Source: Gemmatimonas aurantiaca T-27 (GTDB lineage Bacteria; Gemmatimonadota; Gemmatimonadetes; Gemmatimonadales; Gemmatimonadaceae). From it: a stretch of 64,000 bases of DNA. The notes beneath the pieces were generated by a model. The model worked only from the letters and a program-made list of their open reading frames with translations, was not told where the DNA came from and did not search any database. Below are positions 56,798-64,000 of this stretch, piece by piece. Position 1 is the first letter of the stretch; each line of letters opens with the position of its first letter. The translations under genes and the position numbers were made by a program. The stretch spans positions 1,860,001 through 1,924,000 of the forward strand of contig NC_012489.1 in assembly GCF_000010305.1 (NCBI RefSeq), read 5' to 3'.

Positions 56798-58744
56798 GTG
56801 ACGCAGTCCCCGTCAGGCCGCGCGTTCGACGAAGCCGGGTTGCCCATCGCCGACGATGAGTGGACGCAGCGGGCGCTTGCCAACGGCATGCCCGTGCCCG
56901 TCGCGCAGAAGCTGCCGCACCTCCCCGAGTCTCCAGGCGTGTATCTCTGGAAGGATGTGGAAGGGCAGGTGCTGTACGTCGGCAAGGCCAAGCGTCTGCG
57001 ATCCCGGGTGCGCAGCTATTGGGCGCAGGAGCATGAGAGCAGCCCCAAGACACGCGCCATGGTGCGCAAGGTGCGCGATCTCGAGACCATCGTGGTGCCC
57101 AGTGAGGCCCATGCGCTGATCCTCGAAGCCACGCTGATCAAGGAGTATCACCCGCGCTTCAACATCGCACTGCGGGATGACAAGTCGTATCCTTACATCC
57201 GCGTGACCGTCAACGAGCCCTTCCCCCGGGTGATGGTGACACGGCGTCTGCTCGACGATGGAGCGCGGTACTTCGGACCGTACACGGACGTGGGGGCCAT
57301 GCGGCGCGCGCTGAATGTGGTGAAGCGGATCTTCACCGTGCGTTCGTGTCACTACGCCTTGCCTGGTGAGGCGCCCGAACGGCCCTGTCTCGACTATTCC
57401 ATCAAGCGATGCAAGGCCCCCTGTGTGGGCTACCAGTCGCGCGAGGACTATCGCGCGATGATCGACGAAGTGGTGTGGTTTCTCGACGGACGCACCAGTG
57501 ATGTGATGCATCATGTGCGAGAGCGCATGCTGGATGCGTCCGAGCGACTCGACTTCGAGCGCGCGGCCGAGTTGCGCGATGCGCTGGCGCATCTCGAGAA
57601 GATGGAGTCCCCCAGTGTGGTGCTGGAGGTGGAAGGCGGCGACCGCGATGTGGTGGGGTATGCGCGTGACGGGGAAGACGCCTGTGTGGCCGTGATGCGC
57701 ATTCGAGGTGGCAAGTTGCTGGCCCGCGATCATCGTCTGCTGGAACACGCCGAAGATGAAGAAGACGGCGCCGTGCTCGGTGCCTGTCTTGCGCAGTGGT
57801 ATCGTACGGCCGAAGCGCGGGCTGGCGAACTGCTGGTGCCCTTCGATTTCGAAGATCGCGAGTCGCTCGAGGCATCACTGGACGGCACTCACATCCGTGT
57901 GCCGCAGCGTGGACCGCGTCGGGCGCTGGTGGATCTCGCCGACCAGAACGCTCGGCACCTGCTCGAGGAGTTCAAACTGGCGGCGCTCGAAGCCGACGAG
58001 CGAGCGGTCGATCCGGTGTATGAACTGCAACGCGAGTTGGGGTTGCCACGCTTGCCTCGATCCCTGGTGTGTTTTGATATCTCCCATGCGCAAGGCACCG
58101 ACGTGGTGGCCAGCGCCGTGTTTTTCGAGAATGGGCGCCCCAAGCGGTCGGAGTACCGGAAGTTCAAGATCAAGGTGTTCGAAGGGAACGATGATTTCCG
58201 GTCGATGCACGAGGTGGTGACGCGCTACTTCCGACGGCGCCTCGACGAAGAGAAGCCGCTACCTGACCTCGCCGTCATCGACGGCGGAAAGGGACAGCTT
58301 GGCGCAGCCCGGGCGGCGCTCGATGAACTGGGGGCGCCGCAGATCGGCCTGATCAGCCTCGCCAAACGCGAAGAAGAGATCTTTCAATACGGGCGCCCGG
58401 ATCCGGTACGGTTGCCGCGGCGATCGCCCGCGTTGCGCATGTTGCAGCAGGCCCGTGACGAAGCCCATCGCTTTGCCATCACGTTCCAGCGCCAGAAGCG
58501 CGCGGCGCGCACGATCACGTCCGAGTTGCTGAAGATTCCGGGGGTGGGCCCCACCAAACGTCGTGCACTCCTGCATACGTTCGGCAGCGTTCAGGGCGTG
58601 CGGGAAGCCAGCGTCGAACAGATTGCGGCCATTCCAGGTTTTGGTGCAGCTTCTGCGCGCCGATTGCTCGAAGCCCTTGGCGTCGCCGTTCCAGATGTGT
58701 CTGCTCCCACCATAGACTCTCCCTCCGACCCACCTCTGTCATGA
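56798..58744 (+). CDS. uvrC: excinuclease ABC subunit C
   Basis: UvrC makes both incisions in nucleotide excision repair. The 648 aa has the N-terminal GIY-YIG nuclease (PGVYLWKDVEGQVLYVGKAK, with the conserved Arg and Glu downstream), a UVR motif (ERLDFERAAELRDALAHLE), the RNase H-like 5' nuclease (CFDISHAQGTDVVAS), and a C-terminal helix-hairpin-helix pair (LLKIPGVGPTKRRALLHTFG). GTG 56798 immediately follows the murJ stop. Confidence 0.95.
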   Translation: MTQSPSGRAFDEAGLPIADDEWTQRALANGMPVPVAQKLPHLPESPGVYLWKDVEGQVLYVGKAKRLRSRVRSYWAQEHESSPKTRAMVRKVRDLETIVVPSEAHALILEATLIKEYHPRFNIALRDDKSYPYIRVTVNEPFPRVMVTRRLLDDGARYFGPYTDVGAMRRALNVVKRIFTVRSCHYALPGEAPERPCLDYSIKRCKAPCVGYQSREDYRAMIDEVVWFLDGRTSDVMHHVRERMLDASERLDFERAAELRDALAHLEKMESPSVVLEVEGGDRDVVGYARDGEDACVAVMRIRGGKLLARDHRLLEHAEDEEDGAVLGACLAQWYRTAEARAGELLVPFDFEDRESLEASLDGTHIRVPQRGPRRALVDLADQNARHLLEEFKLAALEADERAVDPVYELQRELGLPRLPRSLVCFDISHAQGTDVVASAVFFENGRPKRSEYRKFKIKVFEGNDDFRSMHEVVTRYFRRRLDEEKPLPDLAVIDGGKGQLGAARAALDELGAPQIGLISLAKREEEIFQYGRPDPVRLPRRSPALRMLQQARDEAHRFAITFQRQKRAARTITSELLKIPGVGPTKRRALLHTFGSVQGVREASVEQIAAIPGFGAASARRLLEALGVAVPDVSAPTIDSPSDPPLS

Positions 58745-59886
58745 GTGCTCCCACCTGGTCGCTGCAGTGTTCGGCGTGCGGTACATCGGCATCGGTCGAG
58801 AATGCCTCGGTGTGTCAGGCGTGCCATCAGCCGCTGTTCGCGACATACGATCCCGTGGCCGCTGGCACGCCACTGGGGAGCCGGTGGGATATGTGGCGCT
58901 ATGCTCCGTTTCTGCCGCTGCTCGAAGGGGAAATCCCGGTGAGTCTGGGAGAGGGGCTTACGCCGCTCATCGAATCACCGACGTTGGCGGCGGCCGTCGG
59001 TGTCCGGCGCCTGTGGATCAAGGACGAAGCCCAGAATCCGACGGGCTCATTCAAGGCGCGCGGCATGAGTGCGGCCGTCACGCGTGCACGGGCCGCGCGG
59101 GTGCCCGGTCTCGTGGTGCCGACCGCGGGCAACGCCGGCGCGGCACTGGCGGCCTACGGTGCGGCCGCCGGTGTGCCGGTGCGCGTGTACGCGCCGGCCA
59201 CCACACCGCGCCCGATTCTCGATACCATCGAAGTGATGGGCGCAGAGCTCATCCGGATCGACGGACACATCGGTGATGCTGGCAAGCTGGCGCTCGCGTT
59301 CGCGGCCGAATCGGGCTACGTGCCGATTTCCACACTCCGGGAGCCGTACCGCGTTGAAGGCATGAAGACGATGGGCTTCGAGCTGGTGGAGCAACTCGGC
59401 TGGCGTGTGCCGGATGTGGTGGTCTATCCAACCGGTGGTGGTGAAGGCACCGTCGGTATCTGGAAGGCGATCAACGAACTGGTGTCCAGCGGCTGGCTAC
59501 CGGGCGAAACCCGGCAACCGCGCTACCTGGTGGCGCAGGCGGAAGGATGTGCGCCCATTGCCCGCGCTTTTGCCGCCGGCACGGAGAAGGCCGATCCGTG
59601 GGTGGATCCGGTGACTCATGCCGCAGGGCTGCGGGTGCCTTCGCCGTTGGGCGATCGGTTGCTGCTGCGGGTCATGCGAGAGACCGATGGTTTGGCGGGA
59701 ACCGCATCCGAAGATGCCATTCGTGAGTGGACACGCACGTTGGCCGTGAAGACGGGCATCGATGCTGCGCCTGAGGGCGGGTGCGGGCTTTCCGTACTGC
59801 GCGATGCGGTGGCCAGCGGCGCGGTGCAGGGCGACGCCGAAGTGGTGCTGTTCAACACCGGCAGCGGGGCGTCGTACCGGGTCTGA
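58741..59886 (+). CDS. thrC: threonine synthase
   Basis: PLP enzyme that makes threonine from O-phosphohomoserine. The 381 aa has an N-terminal zinc ribbon (CSACG, CQAC), the PLP Lys in NPTGSFKARGM, the phosphate-binding PTAGNAGAALAAYG and PTGGGEGTVGIWKA. The zinc-ribbon type is the archaeal/Thermus-like form. ATG 58741 overlaps uvrC by four bases. A hairpin and a terminator follow at 59917-60044. Confidence 0.9.
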   Translation: MSAPTWSLQCSACGTSASVENASVCQACHQPLFATYDPVAAGTPLGSRWDMWRYAPFLPLLEGEIPVSLGEGLTPLIESPTLAAAVGVRRLWIKDEAQNPTGSFKARGMSAAVTRARAARVPGLVVPTAGNAGAALAAYGAAAGVPVRVYAPATTPRPILDTIEVMGAELIRIDGHIGDAGKLALAFAAESGYVPISTLREPYRVEGMKTMGFELVEQLGWRVPDVVVYPTGGGEGTVGIWKAINELVSSGWLPGETRQPRYLVAQAEGCAPIARAFAAGTEKADPWVDPVTHAAGLRVPSPLGDRLLLRVMRETDGLAGTASEDAIREWTRTLAVKTGIDAAPEGGCGLSVLRDAVASGAVQGDAEVVLFNTGSGASYRV

Positions 59887-59916
59887 CCGGCGCGCTCAAC
59901 CGCCTGGGTTGGCGTG

Positions 59917-59947
59917 ACCGAAGTCCATGCCGTTCATTGACTTCGGT
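59917..59947 (+). other. hairpin downstream of thrC
   Basis: ACCGAAGTC (59917-59925) pairs perfectly with GACTTCGGT (59939-59947) over a 13-base loop. No T-run follows, so it may stabilise the transcript rather than end it. Confidence 0.5.
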
Positions 59948-60009
59948 ATCCGCGCCTCCTAAGTTGTCTCAAGTGAGCGGCGGCGCACGGCCGGCGCTCA
60001 TTTGCATCC

Positions 60010-60044
60010 GGGGGAGGGTCGAGTCCGACCTCGTCCCCCGTTTT
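60010..60044 (+). terminator. intrinsic terminator ahead of the DUF512 gene
   Basis: GGGGGA (60010-60015) pairs with TCCCCC (60034-60039), with an inner GGTCG/CGACC stem, followed by G and TTTT (60041-60044). It ends only 10 bases before the ATG at 60055, so it may also act as an attenuator. Confidence 0.72.
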
Positions 60045-60054
60045 CGTCTCAGGT

Positions 60055-61362
60055 ATGGTTCGCGTCACGCGGGTAGACCCCGGAAGCATTGCCGATGAAC
60101 TGGGCATACTTCCGGACACCGAATTGCTCACCGTCAACGGACGGCCGCTGGATGACTTCCTCGATTGGGAGTTTCTGACGGCCGATGATGCGTTTGTGGT
60201 ATCCGCACGGCTGCCCGATGGTGAGGCCGTGGAATACGACATCGAGCGCGTCGATGGCGAGCCGATGGGCGTTGAGCTGGCTCCGCCCACAGTGCGTCGC
60301 TGTGCCAACCGCTGTGAATTCTGCTTCATCGAAGGGTTGCCCAAAGGGCTCCGCAAAGGGCTCTACATTCGCGATGACGACTACCGGCTGTCGTTCGCGT
60401 ACGGCAACTTCGCGACGTTGTCGAATGTGAAGGAACGTGATATCGCGCGCATTCTCGAGTATCGGTTGTCGCCATTGTACGTCTCCGTGCACGCGACGCC
60501 GTGGGAATCTCGCAAGCTGCTGCTCAACAACCCCCGGGTGCCCAACATCATCGAACAGCTCACGCGGCTGGCCGAGGGGGGCATTCAGTTTCATTGCCAG
60601 ATGGTCATCGTGCCGGGGCTGAACGACGGGGATGTACTCGAGCAGTCACTGACCGATTTGTGGAATCTCGGCGATGCCGTGCTTTCCATCGCGCTGGTAC
60701 CGGTAGGTGTGACGCAGTTTTCGCATCTGTATACGGGCAAGCCGATGGATCAGGCCAACGCCGCCAGGATTCTCGACGCGGTGCATCGGTGGGAGGATCG
60801 TGCGCTCGAGGAGCGTGACGATCGGTGGGTGTTTGGCTCAGACGAGTTGTATCTGCTGGCCGAGTCCCCGCTCCCCGATGTGGAGCACTACGGCGAGTTT
60901 GCGCAGATCGAGAACGGTGTCGGCGCCGTCACCACATTGCGGGCTCGGGTGACCGAGGGGCTTTCGCAGTTGCCGCGTCTCGACGGTCGCCGCATTGGCG
61001 TGGTGACTGGAGTGTCCATGCGGGCCCTCATGCCACCCTTGCTCGAACAGTTGACCGAAGCGACCGGGGCGCATTTCAAGCTGATCATCGCCGAGAATTC
61101 GCTGTTCGGTCCGACCACCACCACCGCCGGGTTGCTGGTGGGCGCCGACATCCGTCGGGCGCTCGAGGGGCAGGTCGATCTCGATCTGGCCCTGATCCCG
61201 GCCGAGTGCATCAACGACAACGGACTTTTCCTCGACGAAGAGTCGTTCATTGCCGTGCGGGAATCGCTCCCGATGCCTGTTTATCCATCTTACGATTTCA
61301 TCGACGCGCTCGTCCCCGAAGGAGTTTCCGACGGGGATGCGGCGGTGCGATCCGCTGCCTGA
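60055..61362 (+). CDS. DUF512 radical-SAM protein with N-terminal PDZ domain
   Basis: 435 aa. An N-terminal PDZ-like domain (VTRVDPGSIADELGILPDTE) is followed by a radical-SAM-type CxxxCxxC (CANRCEFC), then FIEGLPKGLRKGLYIRDDDY and the DUF512 C-terminal domain (LDGRRIGVVTGVSM onward). The same PDZ-SAM-DUF512 layout is often next to der in other bacteria; the substrate is unknown. ATG 60055 has only a very close AGG. der starts 15 bases after its stop. Confidence 0.88.
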   Translation: MVRVTRVDPGSIADELGILPDTELLTVNGRPLDDFLDWEFLTADDAFVVSARLPDGEAVEYDIERVDGEPMGVELAPPTVRRCANRCEFCFIEGLPKGLRKGLYIRDDDYRLSFAYGNFATLSNVKERDIARILEYRLSPLYVSVHATPWESRKLLLNNPRVPNIIEQLTRLAEGGIQFHCQMVIVPGLNDGDVLEQSLTDLWNLGDAVLSIALVPVGVTQFSHLYTGKPMDQANAARILDAVHRWEDRALEERDDRWVFGSDELYLLAESPLPDVEHYGEFAQIENGVGAVTTLRARVTEGLSQLPRLDGRRIGVVTGVSMRALMPPLLEQLTEATGAHFKLIIAENSLFGPTTTTAGLLVGADIRRALEGQVDLDLALIPAECINDNGLFLDEESFIAVRESLPMPVYPSYDFIDALVPEGVSDGDAAVRSAA

Positions 61363-61377
61363 GCATTCAGAGTTCCG

Positions 61378-62688
61378 ATGAGTCTTCCAGTTGTTGCCGT
61401 GGTGGGACGCCCCAATGTTGGCAAGTCGCATCTGTTCAACCGTGTGATCGGTGAAGCCACGGCCATCGTCAGTGACGAGGCAGGTACGACGCGCGATCGC
61501 CATTTCGGTGAAGCCGAATGGGCGGGCCGTCAATTTTGGCTGGTCGATACCGGCGGTCTGGTGGAGGATTCCCACCTGCTCATGGACACGGCGATTCGCC
61601 GCCAGGTGATGCAGGCTATCGAAGAAGCGGACCTGATGCTGTTTGTGGTGGACGCCAAGGTGGGTGTGCATCCGAGTGACGCCCGCATTGTGGATATCCT
61701 GCGCAATTCGCAGAAACCGTGGATGCTGGTGGCCAACAAGGTCGATGATCCGGCCAGCACCGATTTCTATGAGTTCTTCCGATTGGGGGTCACCGACGTG
61801 TACCCGGTGTCGGCGCAGAACGGCAAAGGCTCCGGTGACTTGCTCGATGCCGTAGTTGCCAACATTCCAGAGGTCGAGGAAGAAGAACGTGATGCGGTTC
61901 GCGTGGCCGTTATTGGCCGCCCGAATGTGGGCAAGTCGTCGTTTGTGAATCGCCTGCTTGGTGAAGATCGACTGGTCGTGTCCGACGAGTCGGGCACCAC
62001 GCGCGATGCCATCGACGCGCCCATGCGCTATCACGACACGGACCTCGTGTTCGTCGACACCGCTGGTCTGCGCCGGCAGTCGCGCATCGATGACGGTGTC
62101 GAGTTCTACTCGGCGCTGCGTACTCGGCGTGCCATTGATTCGTCGGATGTGTGCATCCTGATGATCGATGCCACCGAAGGGCTGCAGAATCAGGATCTCA
62201 AGATTGCGACGATGGCTTGGGAAGCGGGCCGCGGCCTGATCCTGGTCATCAACAAGTGGGACCTGTACGAGGACAAGACCGACAAGAGCGCGGACAAGTT
62301 CAAGAAGGAGGCTGTGGAAAAAGTCCCCTATCTCAAATTTGTGCCGTTCCTGTTCACGTCCGCGATTTCAGGGCAGCGGGTGACCAAGGTGCTGGACATC
62401 GTGCTGTCGGTGCAGGAGCAGCGCACGCGTCGTATCAGCACATCGGAAGTGAACGATGCGCTGGGTGATCTGCTGGCGCGCCTCCAGCCGCCGCAGGCCG
62501 CAGGTCGTGAAGTGAAGCTCAACTACGCCACGCAGGTGGAGATCGAGCCGCCGACCATCGCCGTGTTCGGCAATAACCCCGAGGCCATTCCAGAGCACTA
62601 CGTGCGCTTTTTGCACAATGGCTTCCGTGAGCGCTGGGGATTCACCGGCGCGCCGCTTCGCATCATCCTGCGGAGAAAGAACTCGTGA
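61378..62688 (+). CDS. der: ribosome-associated GTPase Der (EngA)
   Basis: Der is the double-GTPase needed for 50S assembly. The 436 aa has two G domains: G1 GRPNVGKSH with DTGG (first) and GRPNVGKSS with DTAG (second), each with NKxD (ANKVDD and INKWDL), and a C-terminal KH-like domain ending near RIILRRKNS. The family arrangement and length are standard. ATG 61378; its stop overlaps plsY. Confidence 0.96.
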   Translation: MSLPVVAVVGRPNVGKSHLFNRVIGEATAIVSDEAGTTRDRHFGEAEWAGRQFWLVDTGGLVEDSHLLMDTAIRRQVMQAIEEADLMLFVVDAKVGVHPSDARIVDILRNSQKPWMLVANKVDDPASTDFYEFFRLGVTDVYPVSAQNGKGSGDLLDAVVANIPEVEEEERDAVRVAVIGRPNVGKSSFVNRLLGEDRLVVSDESGTTRDAIDAPMRYHDTDLVFVDTAGLRRQSRIDDGVEFYSALRTRRAIDSSDVCILMIDATEGLQNQDLKIATMAWEAGRGLILVINKWDLYEDKTDKSADKFKKEAVEKVPYLKFVPFLFTSAISGQRVTKVLDIVLSVQEQRTRRISTSEVNDALGDLLARLQPPQAAGREVKLNYATQVEIEPPTIAVFGNNPEAIPEHYVRFLHNGFRERWGFTGAPLRIILRRKNS

Positions 62689-63320
62689 GTTCGTCGCCGG
62701 CCATGATCGCGCTTGCCTTGGTGGTGGCGTACGTCGCCGGCTCATTTCCCACAGCCTACCTGGTTGGTCGAGCCAATGGTGTCGACCTCCGCACGGTTGG
62801 CTCTGGGAACCTCGGTGCCACCAACGTGCAGCGCACGTTGGGGTGGCGCTGGGGGTTGTTGGTGTATGTGGTGGACTTCCTGAAGGGCTGGTTGCCGACG
62901 CTGCTGCTGCCCGGAGCCTTGGGTATTGCAGGTGGGTGGCCGTGGGGTGTGGCCATTGGTGTGGCGGCCATTGCGGGGCATGTGAAGCCGGTGTTCCTGA
63001 TGGGCAAAGGCGGCGGCAAGGGTGTCGCCACGGCGAGCGGCGTGTTCATGGCGCTCGCTCCCACCGCGACACTGGGCGCCATCGCGGCCTTCATCGTGAT
63101 CGTGGCGATAACGCGCTATGTGTCACTGGGATCATTGGTTGGCGCACTGTGTCTCGCGTTGATTCTCCTCTTCCAGGCGAGAGCGGTCACGCCTCTCGTG
63201 GCGGTGGGATTCACCATCGCCGCATTCGTTTTCTGGACACATCGCGAGAATGTGAAGCGATTGATGCGCGGTGAAGAACGCCGCATCGGTCGCGCGTCAA
63301 CGCCAAACGGAGCGACTTGA
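62685..63320 (+). CDS. plsY: glycerol-3-phosphate acyltransferase PlsY
   Basis: PlsY transfers acyl from acyl-phosphate to glycerol-3-phosphate, the first step of phospholipid synthesis. The 211 aa has five TM segments and the motifs GSGNLGATNVQRTLG, HVKPVFLMGKGGGKGVAT and the C-terminal HRENVKRLMRGEE. GTG 62685 overlaps der. The pairing with gpsA supplies its substrate. Confidence 0.93.
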   Translation: MSSSPAMIALALVVAYVAGSFPTAYLVGRANGVDLRTVGSGNLGATNVQRTLGWRWGLLVYVVDFLKGWLPTLLLPGALGIAGGWPWGVAIGVAAIAGHVKPVFLMGKGGGKGVATASGVFMALAPTATLGAIAAFIVIVAITRYVSLGSLVGALCLALILLFQARAVTPLVAVGFTIAAFVFWTHRENVKRLMRGEERRIGRASTPNGAT

Positions 63321-64000
63321 TGTCGACGGAATCAGGGTCTCCCATTCGTTGTGCGGTGATCGGTGCCGGCGCATGGGGCACAGCCATCGCCGACCGTCTG
63401 GCCCGCAACGGCCATGCCGTGACGCTGTGGGCGCGCGAAGCGGACGTTGTCGAAAGTGTGAATACGCGCCACGAGAACGCGCGATTCCTCGCCGGTGCCA
63501 CGCTGCACAGCAGATTGCGGGCGTCCTCCGATATGGCAGACGCCCTGCGAGGCGCCTCGTTGGTGGTGTACGCTGCGCCTTCGCATGTGCTGCGTCCGGT
63601 GGTCGCCAGCGGGGCCACGTATGTGGAAAACCATGCGGTGCTGTCGGTGGCCACCAAGGGCATCGAACGGGAAACGCTCGCGCTGATGACCGATGTCGTG
63701 GCCAGTGAAGCGCCCGGTCGTGCCGTCGTAGCCATCAGCGGGCCGAGCTTCGCGGTGGAAGTGGCAGCGCAACAACCCACTGCTGTCGTGGCCGCGTGTG
63801 ACGATGTGAGCGCCGCGACCTTTGTGCAGTCTGCGATGAGCGCACCGGAGTTTCGTGTCTACACCAGCGATGATGTGATCGGTGTGGAACTTGGCGGCGC
63901 ACTCAAAAACGTGATGGCCCTGGCCACGGGCATTCTTGATGGACTGGGTTTGGGGTACAATCCTCGCGCCGCGCTGATGACACGAGGCCTCGCCGAGATG
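63320..64000 (+). CDS. gpsA: glycerol-3-phosphate dehydrogenase [NAD(P)+] (partial, 3' end outside window)
   Basis: GpsA reduces dihydroxyacetone phosphate to glycerol-3-phosphate. The 227 codons present include the NAD-binding GAGAWGTAIADRLARNG, ATKGIE, ISGPSFAVEVA and ELGGALKNVMALATGILDG. ATG 63320 overlaps the plsY TGA. The gene runs off the right edge. Confidence 0.94.
   Translation, partial: MSTESGSPIRCAVIGAGAWGTAIADRLARNGHAVTLWAREADVVESVNTRHENARFLAGATLHSRLRASSDMADALRGASLVVYAAPSHVLRPVVASGATYVENHAVLSVATKGIERETLALMTDVVASEAPGRAVVAISGPSFAVEVAAQQPTAVVAACDDVSAATFVQSAMSAPEFRVYTSDDVIGVELGGALKNVMALATGILDGLGLGYNPRAALMTRGLAEM

Overview
The window is a GC-rich bacterial chromosome segment with 52 supported protein genes (two cut by the window ends), one complete rRNA operon and three tRNAs. 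The 16S sequence, an LPS-type outer membrane (lpxA, B, C, D, H and K, bamA, a Skp-like chaperone, lptE and lolCD homologues) combined with the Firmicutes-like mcsA-mcsB-clpC trio and bacillithiol gene bshC, and the lpxC-fabZ fusion together point to Gemmatimonadota, probably Gemmatimonas or a close relative. That placement is an inference from family knowledge; no search was run. I see no phage, insertion sequence, CRISPR array or plasmid functions. Nearly all genes are on the + strand and many overlap by 1-4 bases, so translational coupling is likely widespread. Layout: (1) 1-2575, a DUF948-type membrane protein (-), murA with Asp in place of the catalytic Cys, and pgeF, closed by a strong terminator at 2634-2661. 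(2) 2730-10374, the translation cluster rimP-nusA-ylxQ-like-infB-rbfA-truB-ribF. (3) 10467-14418, secD-secF-tatD-ridA. (4) 14415-21477, cell-envelope genes (secreted protein, lpxH on the - strand with a leaderless-looking promoter, ybgC-type thioesterase, a HEAT-repeat/cyclophilin lipoprotein, a LolB-like lipoprotein, lptE, hldE2/rfaE2), then rph and rdgB. (5) 21578-27985, a near-consensus promoter, tRNA-Pro, tRNA-Arg, tRNA-Lys, about 880 bases of structured gene-free leader, 16S-23S-5S and a strong terminator. (6) 28283-32417, a PorV-like outer-membrane protein, a secreted unknown, a receiver-GGDEF protein and a zinc-ribbon protein. (7) 32579-38875, prfB with its programmed +1 frameshift, lysS, a Lol-type permease and ATPase, mcsA and mcsB, leading to clpC (38904-41411). 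(8) 41595-51887, outer-membrane and lipid A block: bamA, skp-like, lpxD, lpxC-fabZ, lpxA, a Gfo/Idh/MocA dehydrogenase, lpxB, a DUF374 acyltransferase and lpxK. (9) 51914-64000, a Glu/Leu dehydrogenase with an apparent in-frame deletion of the catalytic-Asp segment, rlmH, bshC, murJ, uvrC, thrC, a DUF512 radical-SAM protein, der, plsY and partial gpsA. Most of the window is conserved housekeeping. The points that stand out are the deleted dehydrogenase, the Asp-type MurA, the structured rrn leader, the dehydrogenase between lpxA and lpxB that could alter lipid A chemistry, and the HEAT-cyclophilin lipoprotein. I did not find a clear, wholly new multi-gene system.
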